From YC2-FULL-38-9 sp964629635 (GTDB lineage: Bacteria; Patescibacteriota; Microgenomatia; UBA1406; GWC2-37-13), in assembly GCA_964629635.1 (NCBI GenBank), contig CAZVQS010000002.1:496001-560000 (forward strand): 64,000 bases of DNA. Direction: 5' to 3'. The notes below the pieces were generated by a model. That model was not told where the DNA came from, ran no database searches, and saw only the letters and a program-made list of their open reading frames with translations. Position 1 is the stretch's first letter; each line of letters starts with the position of its first letter. The translations under genes and the position numbers were made by a program. Positions 17,797-27,001 of the stretch are shown here, piece by piece.

Positions 17797-19971
17797 TTAG
17801 AGCAGCTTAAGTGATTGCCTGAGGTGGAGAAGGGGGTCGTATTGTACGGTAAGCGTTCCCGACGATGTGATGGGGACAAGTACGACAAAATCTTCTGTTT
17901 TTATATTAATATCCTTTCCGTTTATGGATGCCTTGAAACCTTCCGGGTTTATGATAATCCTTATACTCTTACCGACGTCATTCTGAGAGAGGTTGAATTC
18001 GACCCGGTTCGGATCGAGATAGGATGGTTTAAACGGTACGACGGTTTTATCGTCTACCAATGAGTATATCGCCGGGGCTGTTTTGTTTTCGTAGACATAT
18101 ATGCCGTTATTCTCCGTTAAAAGGGCATATTTTTGTAGAGGTCTTTCTGTCAGAAAATATCTAACTCCCAGGTGTTCCCATCTGTCATCGTTTAAAGTTA
18201 TCCGCGATGTCTCAATTCCGTTGATATCTAAACCTATCTCACTCTCGCCAAACAAGGAATTGCGCTGAATTATGTAGTTATAGACGGTTCGGTAATCGGA
18301 AGATGGTTCTTTGAAGTATTCTGCGATCCTCCGTGTAACGAAAGTATTGTAGCCTTGAATTGCGTTTATGTCAGCCGTCATGCCCCAGCTTGAAGGGTAA
18401 AAGGAGAAAATAGTGCTCAGCCAACTGAAAGATTTCTGTTCTTCGTTAGTAAACATCGTGGGCTCTTTGGAAAAAGGAGGGCGGAACAGCACTTCGGACA
18501 TATAATTGTGAAATCCAAAATAGGGAATGACGTCCGCACCGGTTTGAACGCGATACAAACGTCTATCGATATTCGCGGGGAGAGGCTTCGCATGAGTCAA
18601 AACCCGCGATGGAATAAAATAATTATGGTAATAATTGACGAAAATACCTTCCACAATGATGAACGCTAAAAGAAGGAACAAAGCTATCTTTTTTCGATTT
18701 GTAGCTATTAATGCGACTGCAAACAACAGAATGAAAGACAGGAAATTCAATCCGATTATCCATCCGATGGCCCCGACCGTCGGTGGATCATAAAAAAGGG
18801 AAGGCTGCTTTTTAACCAAACGATAGAGAAAACCGAAAAAAATCGAGAATATTGGAGTCGCAAAAAAGATAAAAGAAACTACGCTCAATATTACGCCTGC
18901 GAATAACAAGCGTTTATCCAGCCTCGTGAACGCTTTGACAAGCAAATCTGTATTTTGCGCGATAAGAATGAGACCGAGAATATGGATGACGATAAAGCTC
19001 TGCGCTGCACCCCTGAAGAACGGGAAATTTATAAGGCCAAGCGTTGCTGCCATAAATACTGCAAAAACAGCCAGCAGCGCAAACCCCGCTTTCCTTATTA
19101 TAAGCAAGTATATAAGCGCCGGAACAAACAGGGATGAAATAAGTATGACGAAAATCGGACCAACATTCCATTTTGATCCGTTCAGGACAAACCCGAAAAA
19201 GAGAGGAAACACAAGCTGCAAAAGCTGGAAGGGATGAAGCGGACCCATCGCAGTGTAGTTCTTGTGGGTTGTCAGGCGTGTTGAGGACAATACGATCGGA
19301 AGGGACATCAGGTAAAACCAGCTCGTAATCAGCGCAAGCAGGAAAAAGTTAACTATCAATCGTTTGAACGAAATACGGAAAAATAACCATCCTATGAGAA
19401 ATGCGATTATGTATCCATAAAAAACGAATTGGATATGTCCGGAGATTGTCATGAAGAATCCGGTGACGAGCATGACAGGACTTATCTGCCGGTCTTTTAA
19501 TGTCAGCATTCCAAACGCGAACAAACCGTAATGCGCGATTACCAGCGATATTGCGGGGTTGTTGGTCCGCCAGAAACCGCTTCCCGAAAAGAAAAGAACA
19601 AGCGTTATCATGAAAGCGACAAGATCATTCCTCGAAAAGGTCCTAAACAATAAAAAAAATCCGAACAGAAAAAGAAAAGTCGTTGTTCCACTCCATAACG
19701 CAAATGAAACAGGATAAGGAAACAAGAAAAACAGGTTGAACGGATGAAGGTGCCCCATGCCCGGATCAAACAGGAACGGGATACCGGCGTACAAATAGGG
19801 ATTATATAATGGGACTACCCCTGTCAAAAGCCATTTGCCAAGATAAATTTTTTGAGAAATAAATAAGATGATTGTGTCTGTGGACAAATTCACATAACAC
19901 AAGTAAAAGAAGAATGCCGATATACTTATCAGTAAAATACCCGCAAGACTAAGTACGGTAGATTTTTTCAT
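17797..19971 (-). CDS. YfhO-like polytopic membrane protein
   Basis: A 724-residue protein with about 13 membrane segments followed by a 250-residue extracytoplasmic tail. VPLYNPYLYAGIPFLFDPGMGHLHPFNLFFLFPYP (residues 52-86) has the WNP/P-Y-P spacing of the first loop of YfhO family GT-C-like proteins, which in Bacillus and Listeria help glycosylate teichoic acids. It is the last gene of a four-gene operon; its ATGA overlaps the preceding stop. Base composition is moderately AT-rich. Confidence 0.78.
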   Translation of the reverse strand: MKKSTVLSLAGILLISISAFFFYLCYVNLSTDTIILFISQKIYLGKWLLTGVVPLYNPYLYAGIPFLFDPGMGHLHPFNLFFLFPYPVSFALWSGTTTFLFLFGFFLLFRTFSRNDLVAFMITLVLFFSGSGFWRTNNPAISLVIAHYGLFAFGMLTLKDRQISPVMLVTGFFMTISGHIQFVFYGYIIAFLIGWLFFRISFKRLIVNFFLLALITSWFYLMSLPIVLSSTRLTTHKNYTAMGPLHPFQLLQLVFPLFFGFVLNGSKWNVGPIFVILISSLFVPALIYLLIIRKAGFALLAVFAVFMAATLGLINFPFFRGAAQSFIVIHILGLILIAQNTDLLVKAFTRLDKRLLFAGVILSVVSFIFFATPIFSIFFGFLYRLVKKQPSLFYDPPTVGAIGWIIGLNFLSFILLFAVALIATNRKKIALFLLLAFIIVEGIFVNYYHNYFIPSRVLTHAKPLPANIDRRLYRVQTGADVIPYFGFHNYMSEVLFRPPFSKEPTMFTNEEQKSFSWLSTIFSFYPSSWGMTADINAIQGYNTFVTRRIAEYFKEPSSDYRTVYNYIIQRNSLFGESEIGLDINGIETSRITLNDDRWEHLGVRYFLTERPLQKYALLTENNGIYVYENKTAPAIYSLVDDKTVVPFKPSYLDPNRVEFNLSQNDVGKSIRIIINPEGFKASINGKDINIKTEDFVVLVPITSSGTLTVQYDPLLHLRQSLKLL

Positions 19972-21509
19972 TTAGTTTTATATATGGAATTCAACGTTAC
20001 CCCATCTCTTTCGATAACTCCTATTTTTATTCCATCAACTTGACTGCATCCATGCCATCTCGTCCAGCATGTCACAAAGTCATAATTTGATATTTTTTCC
20101 GGATAGAAGCTTTCTACTCGCAAAGGGATGTTCAATTTGTTTAAATAGTGATTCATTACGAATGTGTTACCGTATACCCCGACAACCTTTCCATTTAAGT
20201 CGTGTTTTTTTGTGTACTTACCGAACCATTCTGCAGTCTCTTTCGCAGTAAGCCCCCAATAATCAGTTTCAAATTGGGTTTGAGCTCCCTTTAGCCCTCC
20301 TACTATTTCATTAAAATACAGAAACTCATAAGGGTGGGTTGTGTTATAAGAAGAAATGACCAATAAAAGATTAATCAGAATAAATACAAATAAAATTGCT
20401 CGCGCTGGTTTATACCGCCTCAACAACTCGTTGAGTGATAAAACGGACATAACCACCAATTGTGGCAATAAAAATAGAGCATGTCGAATACCGTCGTATA
20501 CGACAGGTTTCAATACAATAAATAGCATAAGGTTAACAATGAATACGAAGGTAGAAAACGCTAATAACTTATTCCTTAATATAAACAGCGTGGAAAACAA
20601 TCCTAATGTAAGAAGATATAACGGGGTTGATATAGCAAGCCAAATTGGTATATACGATCCGGGAATATCTCTAAACGTGTATTCACGTCCGAATATTAAA
20701 ACAGAGCCTTCCCAAGGAAATACTTTTGATTCCTTCATCAACGTCATGAAATTATTGAATGGATCGGCACCCACATACGGTTGGGTAACAATATGTACTA
20801 GAAATCCAATAGAACCAATAATGATGAGATCTACGAGTATCTTGGCTATATAATTAGATCTTGCGTTATTTACGCTTTTCAATTTAATCAATCTCCAGCA
20901 AGAATAAACTACATAAATAGAGTAACCTACCACCCTTAAAGATGCGGTTAATCCAAAAAATAGACCGAATATTAGCAACCTGAACTTCTCTCCGAAACTA
21001 GATTCATGTTTATTCGCCCAAATATAAATAAGCGCAAACGATATAAAATACATTACAGCGAAGGGTACATCTTTTGGATTCGATGGGATATCCCCAAGGA
21101 ACCTGGGTGTAAAAAATAAAAATATGGGGCCAAATAGTGAAAACCACCTGCTTTTTGTTTCGTATAACAGAAGCTCGTATACTGCGATAAAAATCAAAGT
21201 AGCAAACAATAGATTCAATAAATGATAAGTTTCAAGACTCTCATTATCATTGAATGTATACAGTGACGCAGCATAATAACTATTGTAGAAAGGCAATTTG
21301 TTATTGGAGGTTGGAAACAAAAAGTCTCTTTTGAGCACAGGGTCATTTCCTCTAATCCTGTTATAAAAAAGTTTGCCTCTCAGATATACATGTTCCTCGT
21401 CAATTGTTGATCCGTAATCTTTATACGTTATTAAAGAAAAAGCGAGATAAAAAAGAAGGAATATAAGAAGCGGAATGCGTTTGACCACCAGTAAATGAAA
21501 TAATTTCAT
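19968..21509 (-). CDS. GT39/GT-C type membrane glycosyltransferase, AT-rich
   Basis: A 513-residue protein with about 11 membrane segments and DYGSTIDEEHVYLRGKLFYNR in the first loop, giving the acidic pair of GT-C glycosyltransferases. The start at 21509 is chosen because its ATGA overlaps the stop of the GT2 gene, indicating translational coupling; an upstream start at 21566 would overlap by 60 bases. The sequence is strikingly AT-rich next to its GC-balanced upstream neighbours, suggesting replacement or acquisition inside an otherwise stable operon. Confidence 0.8.
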   Translation of the reverse strand: MKLFHLLVVKRIPLLIFLLFYLAFSLITYKDYGSTIDEEHVYLRGKLFYNRIRGNDPVLKRDFLFPTSNNKLPFYNSYYAASLYTFNDNESLETYHLLNLLFATLIFIAVYELLLYETKSRWFSLFGPIFLFFTPRFLGDIPSNPKDVPFAVMYFISFALIYIWANKHESSFGEKFRLLIFGLFFGLTASLRVVGYSIYVVYSCWRLIKLKSVNNARSNYIAKILVDLIIIGSIGFLVHIVTQPYVGADPFNNFMTLMKESKVFPWEGSVLIFGREYTFRDIPGSYIPIWLAISTPLYLLTLGLFSTLFILRNKLLAFSTFVFIVNLMLFIVLKPVVYDGIRHALFLLPQLVVMSVLSLNELLRRYKPARAILFVFILINLLLVISSYNTTHPYEFLYFNEIVGGLKGAQTQFETDYWGLTAKETAEWFGKYTKKHDLNGKVVGVYGNTFVMNHYLNKLNIPLRVESFYPEKISNYDFVTCWTRWHGCSQVDGIKIGVIERDGVTLNSIYKTK

Positions 21510-22231
21510 TTCGCGAAGAGATTGAAATATACTATTTCCCAAAGCGCTTTCACACCGTCGACCCATCCGATTTTCTTGCCTTCCTGGTAAGTGCGTCCCG
21601 CATAGGATACGCCGACTTCGAAGATTTTGATTCCACGTATTTTGGAAATCCGCGCGGTTATCTCCGGCTCAAATCCGAACCGCTTCGTGACCAGACGGGG
21701 TGCGATATCGCGGATGAGCGCGCCCTTGAATACCTTGAACCCGGTCTCCATGTCGGTAAGGTTCAGGTTCGTGAACATATTAGAGAGAAATGTCAGGAAT
21801 TTGTTCAGTACCGAATGCCAGTAGTAGAGGACCCGGTGGGGACGGTCGGATATGAAGCGGGACCCGTATACCACATCGGCATCCTTTTCCAAGAACGGGG
21901 AAAGAAGGTACGGGTAGTCCGACGGATCGTATTCAAGGTCCGCGTCCTGTACGATGACCACGTCGCCCGCCGTCATCGCGAACGCATCCTTGAGCGCGGC
22001 GCCTTTCCCTTCGTTTTTCTTTTTGAACAGCGTTTTGACATTGTTTTTTTTCGCGCGGTTAAGGAATTTCTTCAGGTTTTCGACGGTTTTGTCCTTTGAC
22101 CCGTCGTCCACTATAACGATTTCCTTATCAAGCCCGAGGGTGTCCGAGGCAAGCACTTTCTCAATGGAACTGACTATAAGTTTTTCTTCGTTAAATACGG
22201 GGATTACGATGGAGACCGTCTTGTAGGCCAT
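21506..22231 (-). CDS. GT2 glycosyltransferase, dolichyl-phosphate glucose/mannose synthase-like
   Basis: A 241-residue GT-A enzyme with VVDDGSKD (residues 38-45) and VQDADLEYDPSDY (about 93-105), the donor and metal motifs of polyprenyl-phosphate sugar synthases. It likely makes the lipid-linked sugar used by the GT-C proteins encoded directly downstream. TAAAAT ends eight bases before its ATG, but the gene is one base from the upstream stop, so it is probably also part of the operon. Confidence 0.87.
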   Translation of the reverse strand: MAYKTVSIVIPVFNEEKLIVSSIEKVLASDTLGLDKEIVIVDDGSKDKTVENLKKFLNRAKKNNVKTLFKKKNEGKGAALKDAFAMTAGDVVIVQDADLEYDPSDYPYLLSPFLEKDADVVYGSRFISDRPHRVLYYWHSVLNKFLTFLSNMFTNLNLTDMETGFKVFKGALIRDIAPRLVTKRFGFEPEITARISKIRGIKIFEVGVSYAGRTYQEGKKIGWVDGVKALWEIVYFNLFAK

Positions 22232-22232
22232 A

Positions 22233-22973
22233 TCACTCTATTTTACCGGATATTTCCATATCATGCAGAGTATTCACGCCCACGCCGACTTCCTTAAAGG
22301 GTATATGGAATCCGAGCACTTTGCGCTTTTCCCTTACGGCAATCGCGACAAGATCGGTTATGTAGTATTCGCCCGTTACGGGTGATGGCGTGATAAGGGG
22401 AAGGGCATGCGTAAGGAAATCGTACCGTACGCAGTAGAAGCCTGCGTTGAATTCCCTGACAGCGAGCACCTCCGGAGTAGCGTCTTTCTGTTCGATCACC
22501 TCATGTATTGACCCGTCGCCGTTCCTGATAATGCGGCCGTATTTCAAATCGTTCACCCGGTCGGATTCCGAGACCACAATAGTAAGCGCTTCCTTTTTGT
22601 CCATATGCTCACGCAATAGGGATCGGATTGTTTCCCCGCGGTAATGCATCATGTGGTCGCCATATCCGATCAGGACATGCTCGGGAGGATCCGGTTCCAA
22701 TGCCTCAAGCCCGCAGCGGGCGGCATGCCCGGTTCCGTACTGGTGCGGCTGGTTCACGAACCACACGTCGTATCCGGCAAGAACTTCCCTGACCGATTCG
22801 CCGTAGGATCCGACCACTATTACGAGAGGGGACGCGATATCCTTCATAAGATCGGCCGCATAGCGGATGAGCGGTTTCCCGCGGAACGGAAGGGCGACTT
22901 TATTCATGCCGGTCAGACGCGTCCGGGTTCCTTTGCCTCCTGCCAGTATGATGGCTGCGGTTTTCGGTGACAT
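22233..22973 (-). CDS. Sugar-1-phosphate nucleotidyltransferase (GlmU N-domain-like)
   Basis: A 246-residue protein with IILAGGKGTRTRLTG (residues 8-22), the nucleotide-binding loop of NTP_transferase enzymes, then VVGSYGESV and GTGHAARCGLEALEP, close to the uridyltransferase domain of GlmU. There is no left-handed beta-helix acetyltransferase domain, so it is a stand-alone nucleotidyltransferase. It opens the operon with GT2, GT39 and YfhO-like genes. The start at 22973 is chosen over a TTG at 22988 because a TATAAT box occupies 22980-22985. Confidence 0.83.
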   Translation of the reverse strand: MSPKTAAIILAGGKGTRTRLTGMNKVALPFRGKPLIRYAADLMKDIASPLVIVVGSYGESVREVLAGYDVWFVNQPHQYGTGHAARCGLEALEPDPPEHVLIGYGDHMMHYRGETIRSLLREHMDKKEALTIVVSESDRVNDLKYGRIIRNGDGSIHEVIEQKDATPEVLAVREFNAGFYCVRYDFLTHALPLITPSPVTGEYYITDLVAIAVREKRKVLGFHIPFKEVGVGVNTLHDMEISGKIE

Positions 22974-22979
22974 AGGAAG

Positions 22980-23008
22980 ATTATACAATCAGGCGCGCTT
23001 GAGTTTAA
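22980..23008 (-). promoter_or_regulatory. Leaderless promoter of the nucleotidyltransferase operon
   Basis: Reverse strand TTAAAC (23003-23008), 17-base spacer, TATAAT (22980-22985), then six bases to the ATG at 22973. The promoter lies inside the end of the upstream MFS gene. Confidence 0.6.
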
Positions 23009-24149
23009 CCTGTAGATAAGCAGTGACAACGACAAGGATAACACCGGCCACGTAAAACGGCATATCCTTGCCGTACCTGAAGAATATCTCTCCTCCCGCG
23101 ATGGGGCCAATGATCCTGCCGAATCCGCCCGCTGACTGGAGGAATCCAAGCGTCCCGCCGTACTCCTCCTTCGCCACGTTTTCGGAGGCAAGGGCCTGGA
23201 TGGAAGGATTCGCCAGACTGTTGCCGACCACCAGAAAAAGCTGCGTCACGATTAGAAACAGGGGTGTCGGACTGAACGGAATAAGCACCATGCCGAGAAA
23301 CAGGAAAAACATCGAATACTTCAGCAGGTTTTTCTCCCTGAACCGCTTTATTAGCGGCGGAAGCAGCTTGAGCTGGAAAATTACCGACAAAATTCCGACA
23401 TAGGCAAACACGTATCCGTTTTCCGTAGGACCGAACCCGAAGCGTTTCTGCGCCCAGAGGGCGAATACCGACTGGAATACGGAAAAGGCTGCATTCAGGA
23501 GGAGAAACACGACAATCAGATAACCGAGTTTTTCATCCGTCATTATTTTCCTGAACTCCGCAAAATTGAATTTCGTTTTGTTCGTATGGGTTGCCTTTTT
23601 CACGTCCACCGATTCCCTGAGGAAGAGAACGTTCGTCAGTACCGTGAGGAGCGATACCCCCATCGCGAAGTAGGCCGGGTAGCTGTAGCCGAATCGGGCA
23701 AGGAACCCGCCGATCGCCGGACCGAAAATGAAACCGAGGCCGAATGCCGCGCCGAGCATGCCCATGCCTTTCGCGCGGTCCTTCTGATCGGTCACGTCCG
23801 CTATATACGCCTGCGCAATGGATATGTTGCCGCCCGTTACGCCGTCAATGATGCGCGAAACGAAAAGAAGCGGCAGGCTGGTGGCGGACCCGAGCAGGAG
23901 ATATCCGACCGCACTTCCGAGCTGGCTGATGATGAGAAGTTTTTTTCTCCCGTACCGGTCTGACAGTCTGCCGAGGATCGGGGCCGATGCCAGCTGGAAC
24001 ACGGAATACGTAGCGCTTAGGAACCCGATCTGGGCGGGATTCGCATTGAACCGCTCCGCGATGAAGGGAAGGAGCGGTAAAATGATGCCGAACCCGAGAA
24101 GATCTACGAACACAACGAGAAATATGGTCAAAAGCTGTTTGTTCTTCAT
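22989..24149 (-). CDS. MFS exporter, DHA1/TetA-like
   Basis: A 386-residue protein with 12 predicted membrane segments. GRLSDRYGRKKLLI (about residues 59-72) is the A-loop motif of major facilitator transporters, and the length and overall pattern fit the DHA1 drug-proton antiporters including tetracycline exporters. It probably exports small toxic molecules; the substrate cannot be read from sequence. Its promoter holds a 13-base palindrome, so it is likely controlled by a repressor. The regulator is not encoded next to it. Confidence 0.88.
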   Translation of the reverse strand: MKNKQLLTIFLVVFVDLLGFGIILPLLPFIAERFNANPAQIGFLSATYSVFQLASAPILGRLSDRYGRKKLLIISQLGSAVGYLLLGSATSLPLLFVSRIIDGVTGGNISIAQAYIADVTDQKDRAKGMGMLGAAFGLGFIFGPAIGGFLARFGYSYPAYFAMGVSLLTVLTNVLFLRESVDVKKATHTNKTKFNFAEFRKIMTDEKLGYLIVVFLLLNAAFSVFQSVFALWAQKRFGFGPTENGYVFAYVGILSVIFQLKLLPPLIKRFREKNLLKYSMFFLFLGMVLIPFSPTPLFLIVTQLFLVVGNSLANPSIQALASENVAKEEYGGTLGFLQSAGGFGRIIGPIAGGEIFFRYGKDMPFYVAGVILVVVTAYLQVKLKRA

Positions 24150-24163
24150 AGGGGGAAAATATA

Positions 24164-24192
24164 ATAATACGGTAACCGTAATAATTTGTCAA
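24164..24192 (-). promoter_or_regulatory. MFS gene promoter with palindromic operator
   Basis: Reverse strand TTGACA (24187-24192), 17-base spacer, TATTAT (24164-24169), 14 bases before the ATG. The palindrome TACGGTAACCGTA (24168-24180) covers the spacer and reaches the -10 box, a classic position for a repressor site. Confidence 0.65.
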
Positions 24193-24207
24193 GGACAAAA
24201 AGGGCGT

Positions 24208-24609
24208 TTATTGTATGAGAAAGTCCTTCAGAAGTGCGCGGGCGGAGCCTGAATGGTCCACGGAGGGGTTCCGATCTTTGGTTTGGAAGCCAAGTGTAGC
24301 GTCAGTGCCGCAGGCTGCGGCAAGCTTGCCATCGCCGCCCGGATGGGAACCGAAATACCGGGTAATATCGTAAATATGTCCTTCGACCGCGATCCAACAA
24401 TCGTTGCGGGTATTATGTCTACCCAACACGGCCCAATAGTCCGGAACGGAAGTCGGAGCAACTGCGGAGACGGAAGGGGATCCGGCGGGGGAGGGAACAT
24501 GCGGCACGACTCGGGATCGTTCCGCCGCACCCAGATAGTATACGAGCAGAAGAAAGAGTACAAAATTGATAAGAGCGATTTGTGCGATCTGGGTAAGCAG
24601 GCGTTTCAT
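24208..24609 (-). CDS. Membrane-anchored cytochrome b5-like protein A
   Basis: A 133-residue protein starting at MKRLLTQ (24609). Residues 7-27 are a membrane segment, then a Ser/Pro linker, then a cytochrome b5-like domain: CWIAVEGHIYDITRY, SHPGGDGKL (first axial His in HPGG) and VDHSGSARALL (likely second His). The start ATGA overlaps the stop of the ferric-reductase-like gene, so the two are translationally coupled. It likely carries electrons on the outer face of the membrane; direction and partner are inference. Confidence 0.8.
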   Translation of the reverse strand: MKRLLTQIAQIALINFVLFLLLVYYLGAAERSRVVPHVPSPAGSPSVSAVAPTSVPDYWAVLGRHNTRNDCWIAVEGHIYDITRYFGSHPGGDGKLAAACGTDATLGFQTKDRNPSVDHSGSARALLKDFLIQ

Positions 24610-25886
24610 ATGAGTTCGAAATTTTCGTACAGAATTTTCTCTTCCGGTACGCCGATTTGCGCAAACTGCTTTCTTAAGCTGTCCATCATGGGAGGAGGTC
24701 CGCACAGCTGTACCGCATATCCCTGAAGATCCGCAAGATCATTGCTTATGCGCGAAACGCTGAACCGTCCCTTATCCCGGGACACCCAGTCAACAATCTT
24801 CACGTTGGCATGGCGGGAGGCCAGGCGCTTCAGTTCGGAAGAAAATATTCCCTCTTCCTTCGTGCCGTAACAGTAATAGAGACGCACCGGCATCCCGTTA
24901 TGGGCGCCCCTGAGCATACTCAGAAACGGAGTGATACCGATACCGCCGGCAACCCATACAAGCGGCTGGTTTCCCGCAATAAAACGGTTCCCGAATGATC
25001 CATGCGGCCCCTTGAGGAACATCCGGTCGCCTTCGCGCAAACGGGAGAGCCTGACCGTGTAGTCGCCCAGCATCTTAATTGAAAAACGAAGCGTGTCTTC
25101 CTGCGGCGAACTTGCGATCGTAAATGGATGCTGTTCGCGTCCTACCGAGGGATTGTCAAAGGCAACATAGGCAAACTGCCCGGGCCGGTATTCCATCTTC
25201 CGCCGGACCGGTTTGGCGGTTACGGTTATCACGTCAAGATTCCGCTCGGTCTTCACCACTTCGTAAGCAAAAACCCCGCCAACGGTGTTATACAGAAAAA
25301 ACGTGTAGACGAACGAGAGTGTGCCCAACCCGATCCACAGAGCCATCCAGATCCGCAGGGGCATAAACACCGAGATGTCGGACGCGATAAGAAGCGCGTG
25401 GGTTCCCCCCAGAAGCGCCGCGAATCCGAGGATCTGGTGCGTGCGTTTCCAGAGATGGTACGGAAGTTTGACCACCAGCATGAATACGAATGCGGCAAGC
25501 ATGAGATACAGAGCGAATATGCCTGCGTTATAGGGCAAAAACGCTCCGGGAAGCAGGTATTGCTTGACCGCGGTTACGTTCGGAAGTGTCTGGACCGCCA
25601 TGAGCAGGGGATGATTCACGAGTAAAATGAATGCGGACATACCGAGGATATGGTGGGATTCGTATGCCTTGTCGAGACCGCCCCACAGATCCTCCACCCA
25701 TTTCAGACGCGTGGACAGGACCAGGTTGGCCATAACCAAAAGCAACCCGATCAAAGCGGAGATCTGGCTGAGTGAATAAAGCGGAGAAGACAGGATAACC
25801 CCCGGCGTTTTTTTTGACAAAAGCCAGAGGGCGGCCGTTATAGTGACGGATCCGATAATTATAAGGGCACCCCGGTTGCGCGGCAT
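24606..25886 (-). CDS. Ferric-reductase-like transmembrane flavoprotein
   Basis: A 426-residue protein. Residues 1-200 hold six membrane segments with two His-x13-His pairs (SHHILGMSAFILLVNH and HQILGFAALLGGTH) expected to bind two b hemes. The C-terminal half is a ferredoxin-NADP reductase module: RPGQFAYVAF and HPFTIAS (FAD), GPHGSFG, VAGGIGITPFLSML and LCGPPPMM (NAD(P)H). It should pass electrons from NAD(P)H across the membrane. TACAAT ends six bases before the ATG. It sits between two cytochrome b5-like genes. Confidence 0.9.
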   Translation of the reverse strand: MPRNRGALIIIGSVTITAALWLLSKKTPGVILSSPLYSLSQISALIGLLLVMANLVLSTRLKWVEDLWGGLDKAYESHHILGMSAFILLVNHPLLMAVQTLPNVTAVKQYLLPGAFLPYNAGIFALYLMLAAFVFMLVVKLPYHLWKRTHQILGFAALLGGTHALLIASDISVFMPLRIWMALWIGLGTLSFVYTFFLYNTVGGVFAYEVVKTERNLDVITVTAKPVRRKMEYRPGQFAYVAFDNPSVGREQHPFTIASSPQEDTLRFSIKMLGDYTVRLSRLREGDRMFLKGPHGSFGNRFIAGNQPLVWVAGGIGITPFLSMLRGAHNGMPVRLYYCYGTKEEGIFSSELKRLASRHANVKIVDWVSRDKGRFSVSRISNDLADLQGYAVQLCGPPPMMDSLRKQFAQIGVPEEKILYENFELI

Positions 25887-25905
25887 AAGTTAATTGTACT
25901 GGTAT

Positions 25906-26427
25906 TCAGTCGTCCTCATCATCATCGTCTCCGGAAAACTTTCCTCCGGCGGGCGGGGAAGCGGACGAAACCGATGTATTGCCTTGGCCGTCCACCAGAT
26001 AACGCTGCATCCTGTTCAGGTTCGTGCCGTGCTGGCTCCGGTACAAGTCGGTCTGGTCCGTACCGCAGACAAACACGTCCCCGCCCGGATGCGATGTGCG
26101 AAGGCTTGTCACGTCATACCTGTTTCCCGATATGGTCACGATACATCTTCCAGCCGGATCCGCCGGCGCCTGCGAGCTGGATGAAGCCGATCCGGTTTCG
26201 GGTAATGCAATTGCGCCCGTATTGCCGCCCGCGGGCGGCAATACTGCAGCCGGCGTTGGGGAAATGCCTGCAGACGACTCCCGCACGTTTTTGTTTTCGG
26301 TCAAAACCACACCGGTACCCGCTTTCACCGCAGCCATCACGCTTATTCCGATCGTGACTGCCGCCAGTATCAGAATATAAAGGGAGATAAGGGGATTTTT
26401 CCGGAAATACTCTGCTTGATGTGTCAT
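25906..26427 (-). CDS. Membrane-anchored cytochrome b5-like protein B
   Basis: A 173-residue protein starting at MTHQAEYF (26427). Residues 13-35 are a membrane segment, followed by a Pro/Gly/Ser linker and a b5-like domain: CIVTISGNRYDVTSL, SHPGGDVFVCG, RSQHGTNLNRM, giving the HPGG His and a second His in QHGT. The tail is strongly acidic (GDDDDEDD). It lies 40 bases after the peroxiredoxin gene and 19 before the ferric-reductase-like gene. It resembles protein A in layout but is clearly diverged. Confidence 0.78.
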   Translation of the reverse strand: MTHQAEYFRKNPLISLYILILAAVTIGISVMAAVKAGTGVVLTENKNVRESSAGISPTPAAVLPPAGGNTGAIALPETGSASSSSQAPADPAGRCIVTISGNRYDVTSLRTSHPGGDVFVCGTDQTDLYRSQHGTNLNRMQRYLVDGQGNTSVSSASPPAGGKFSGDDDDEDD

Positions 26428-26467
26428 AGAACGGTATCGTGACTTCTCATGCTGAAAACCTGCTGAT

Positions 26468-26923
26468 TTATGCCTGAGGCAGGGAACCGATATCCCGTAT
26501 GATTTCGCCCGCATGACGCAGGACGTCAACTTTCGGGTACTCCTTCGCGATGTTTCCCGCAGGATCGATGACGAACGTCTTGCGCAAGGTGCCTTCAAAC
26601 TGCCTTCCCATGAATTTCTTCACGCCCCACGCGCCGTAGGCTTTGATGACTTCCTTCCCTTCGTCGCTTAACAGGGGAAAGGTGAGGCGGTATTTCTGCG
26701 CAAACTTCGTGTGGGACGCCATTGAATCCTTTGACACCCCCAGAACCGTTATACCCTTTTTCCGGTACTCGTCCGCCATATCGCGGAATGCGCACGCTTC
26801 TTTCGTGCATCCGGGCGTGTCGTCTTTCGGATAAAAATACAGGACAACCCATGTGCCTTTGTAACCGGAAAGGGTGTGTGTTTTGCCGTTCTGGTCAACA
26901 AGGGAAAAATCCGGAGCTTTCAT
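26468..26923 (-). CDS. bcp: Thiol peroxidase / peroxiredoxin of the Bcp type
   Basis: A 151-residue cytoplasmic peroxiredoxin starting at MKAPDFSL (26923). DDTPGCTKEACAFRD holds the peroxidatic Cys39 and a second Cys44 at the +5 position, the atypical 2-Cys arrangement of Bcp/PrxQ proteins that reduce hydroperoxides with thioredoxin. It heads the cluster with the two cytochrome b5-like proteins and the flavoprotein, hinting at a shared redox or oxidative-stress role. Divergent from mntP. Confidence 0.92.
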   Translation of the reverse strand: MKAPDFSLVDQNGKTHTLSGYKGTWVVLYFYPKDDTPGCTKEACAFRDMADEYRKKGITVLGVSKDSMASHTKFAQKYRLTFPLLSDEGKEVIKAYGAWGVKKFMGRQFEGTLRKTFVIDPAGNIAKEYPKVDVLRHAGEIIRDIGSLPQA

Positions 26924-27001
26924 ATATATTACAGAATAAGTAATAGTTAAGTATAACACAATCGCGTGCATGGAACGGGGAGATTCTGGTATAGTGAATG
27001 G

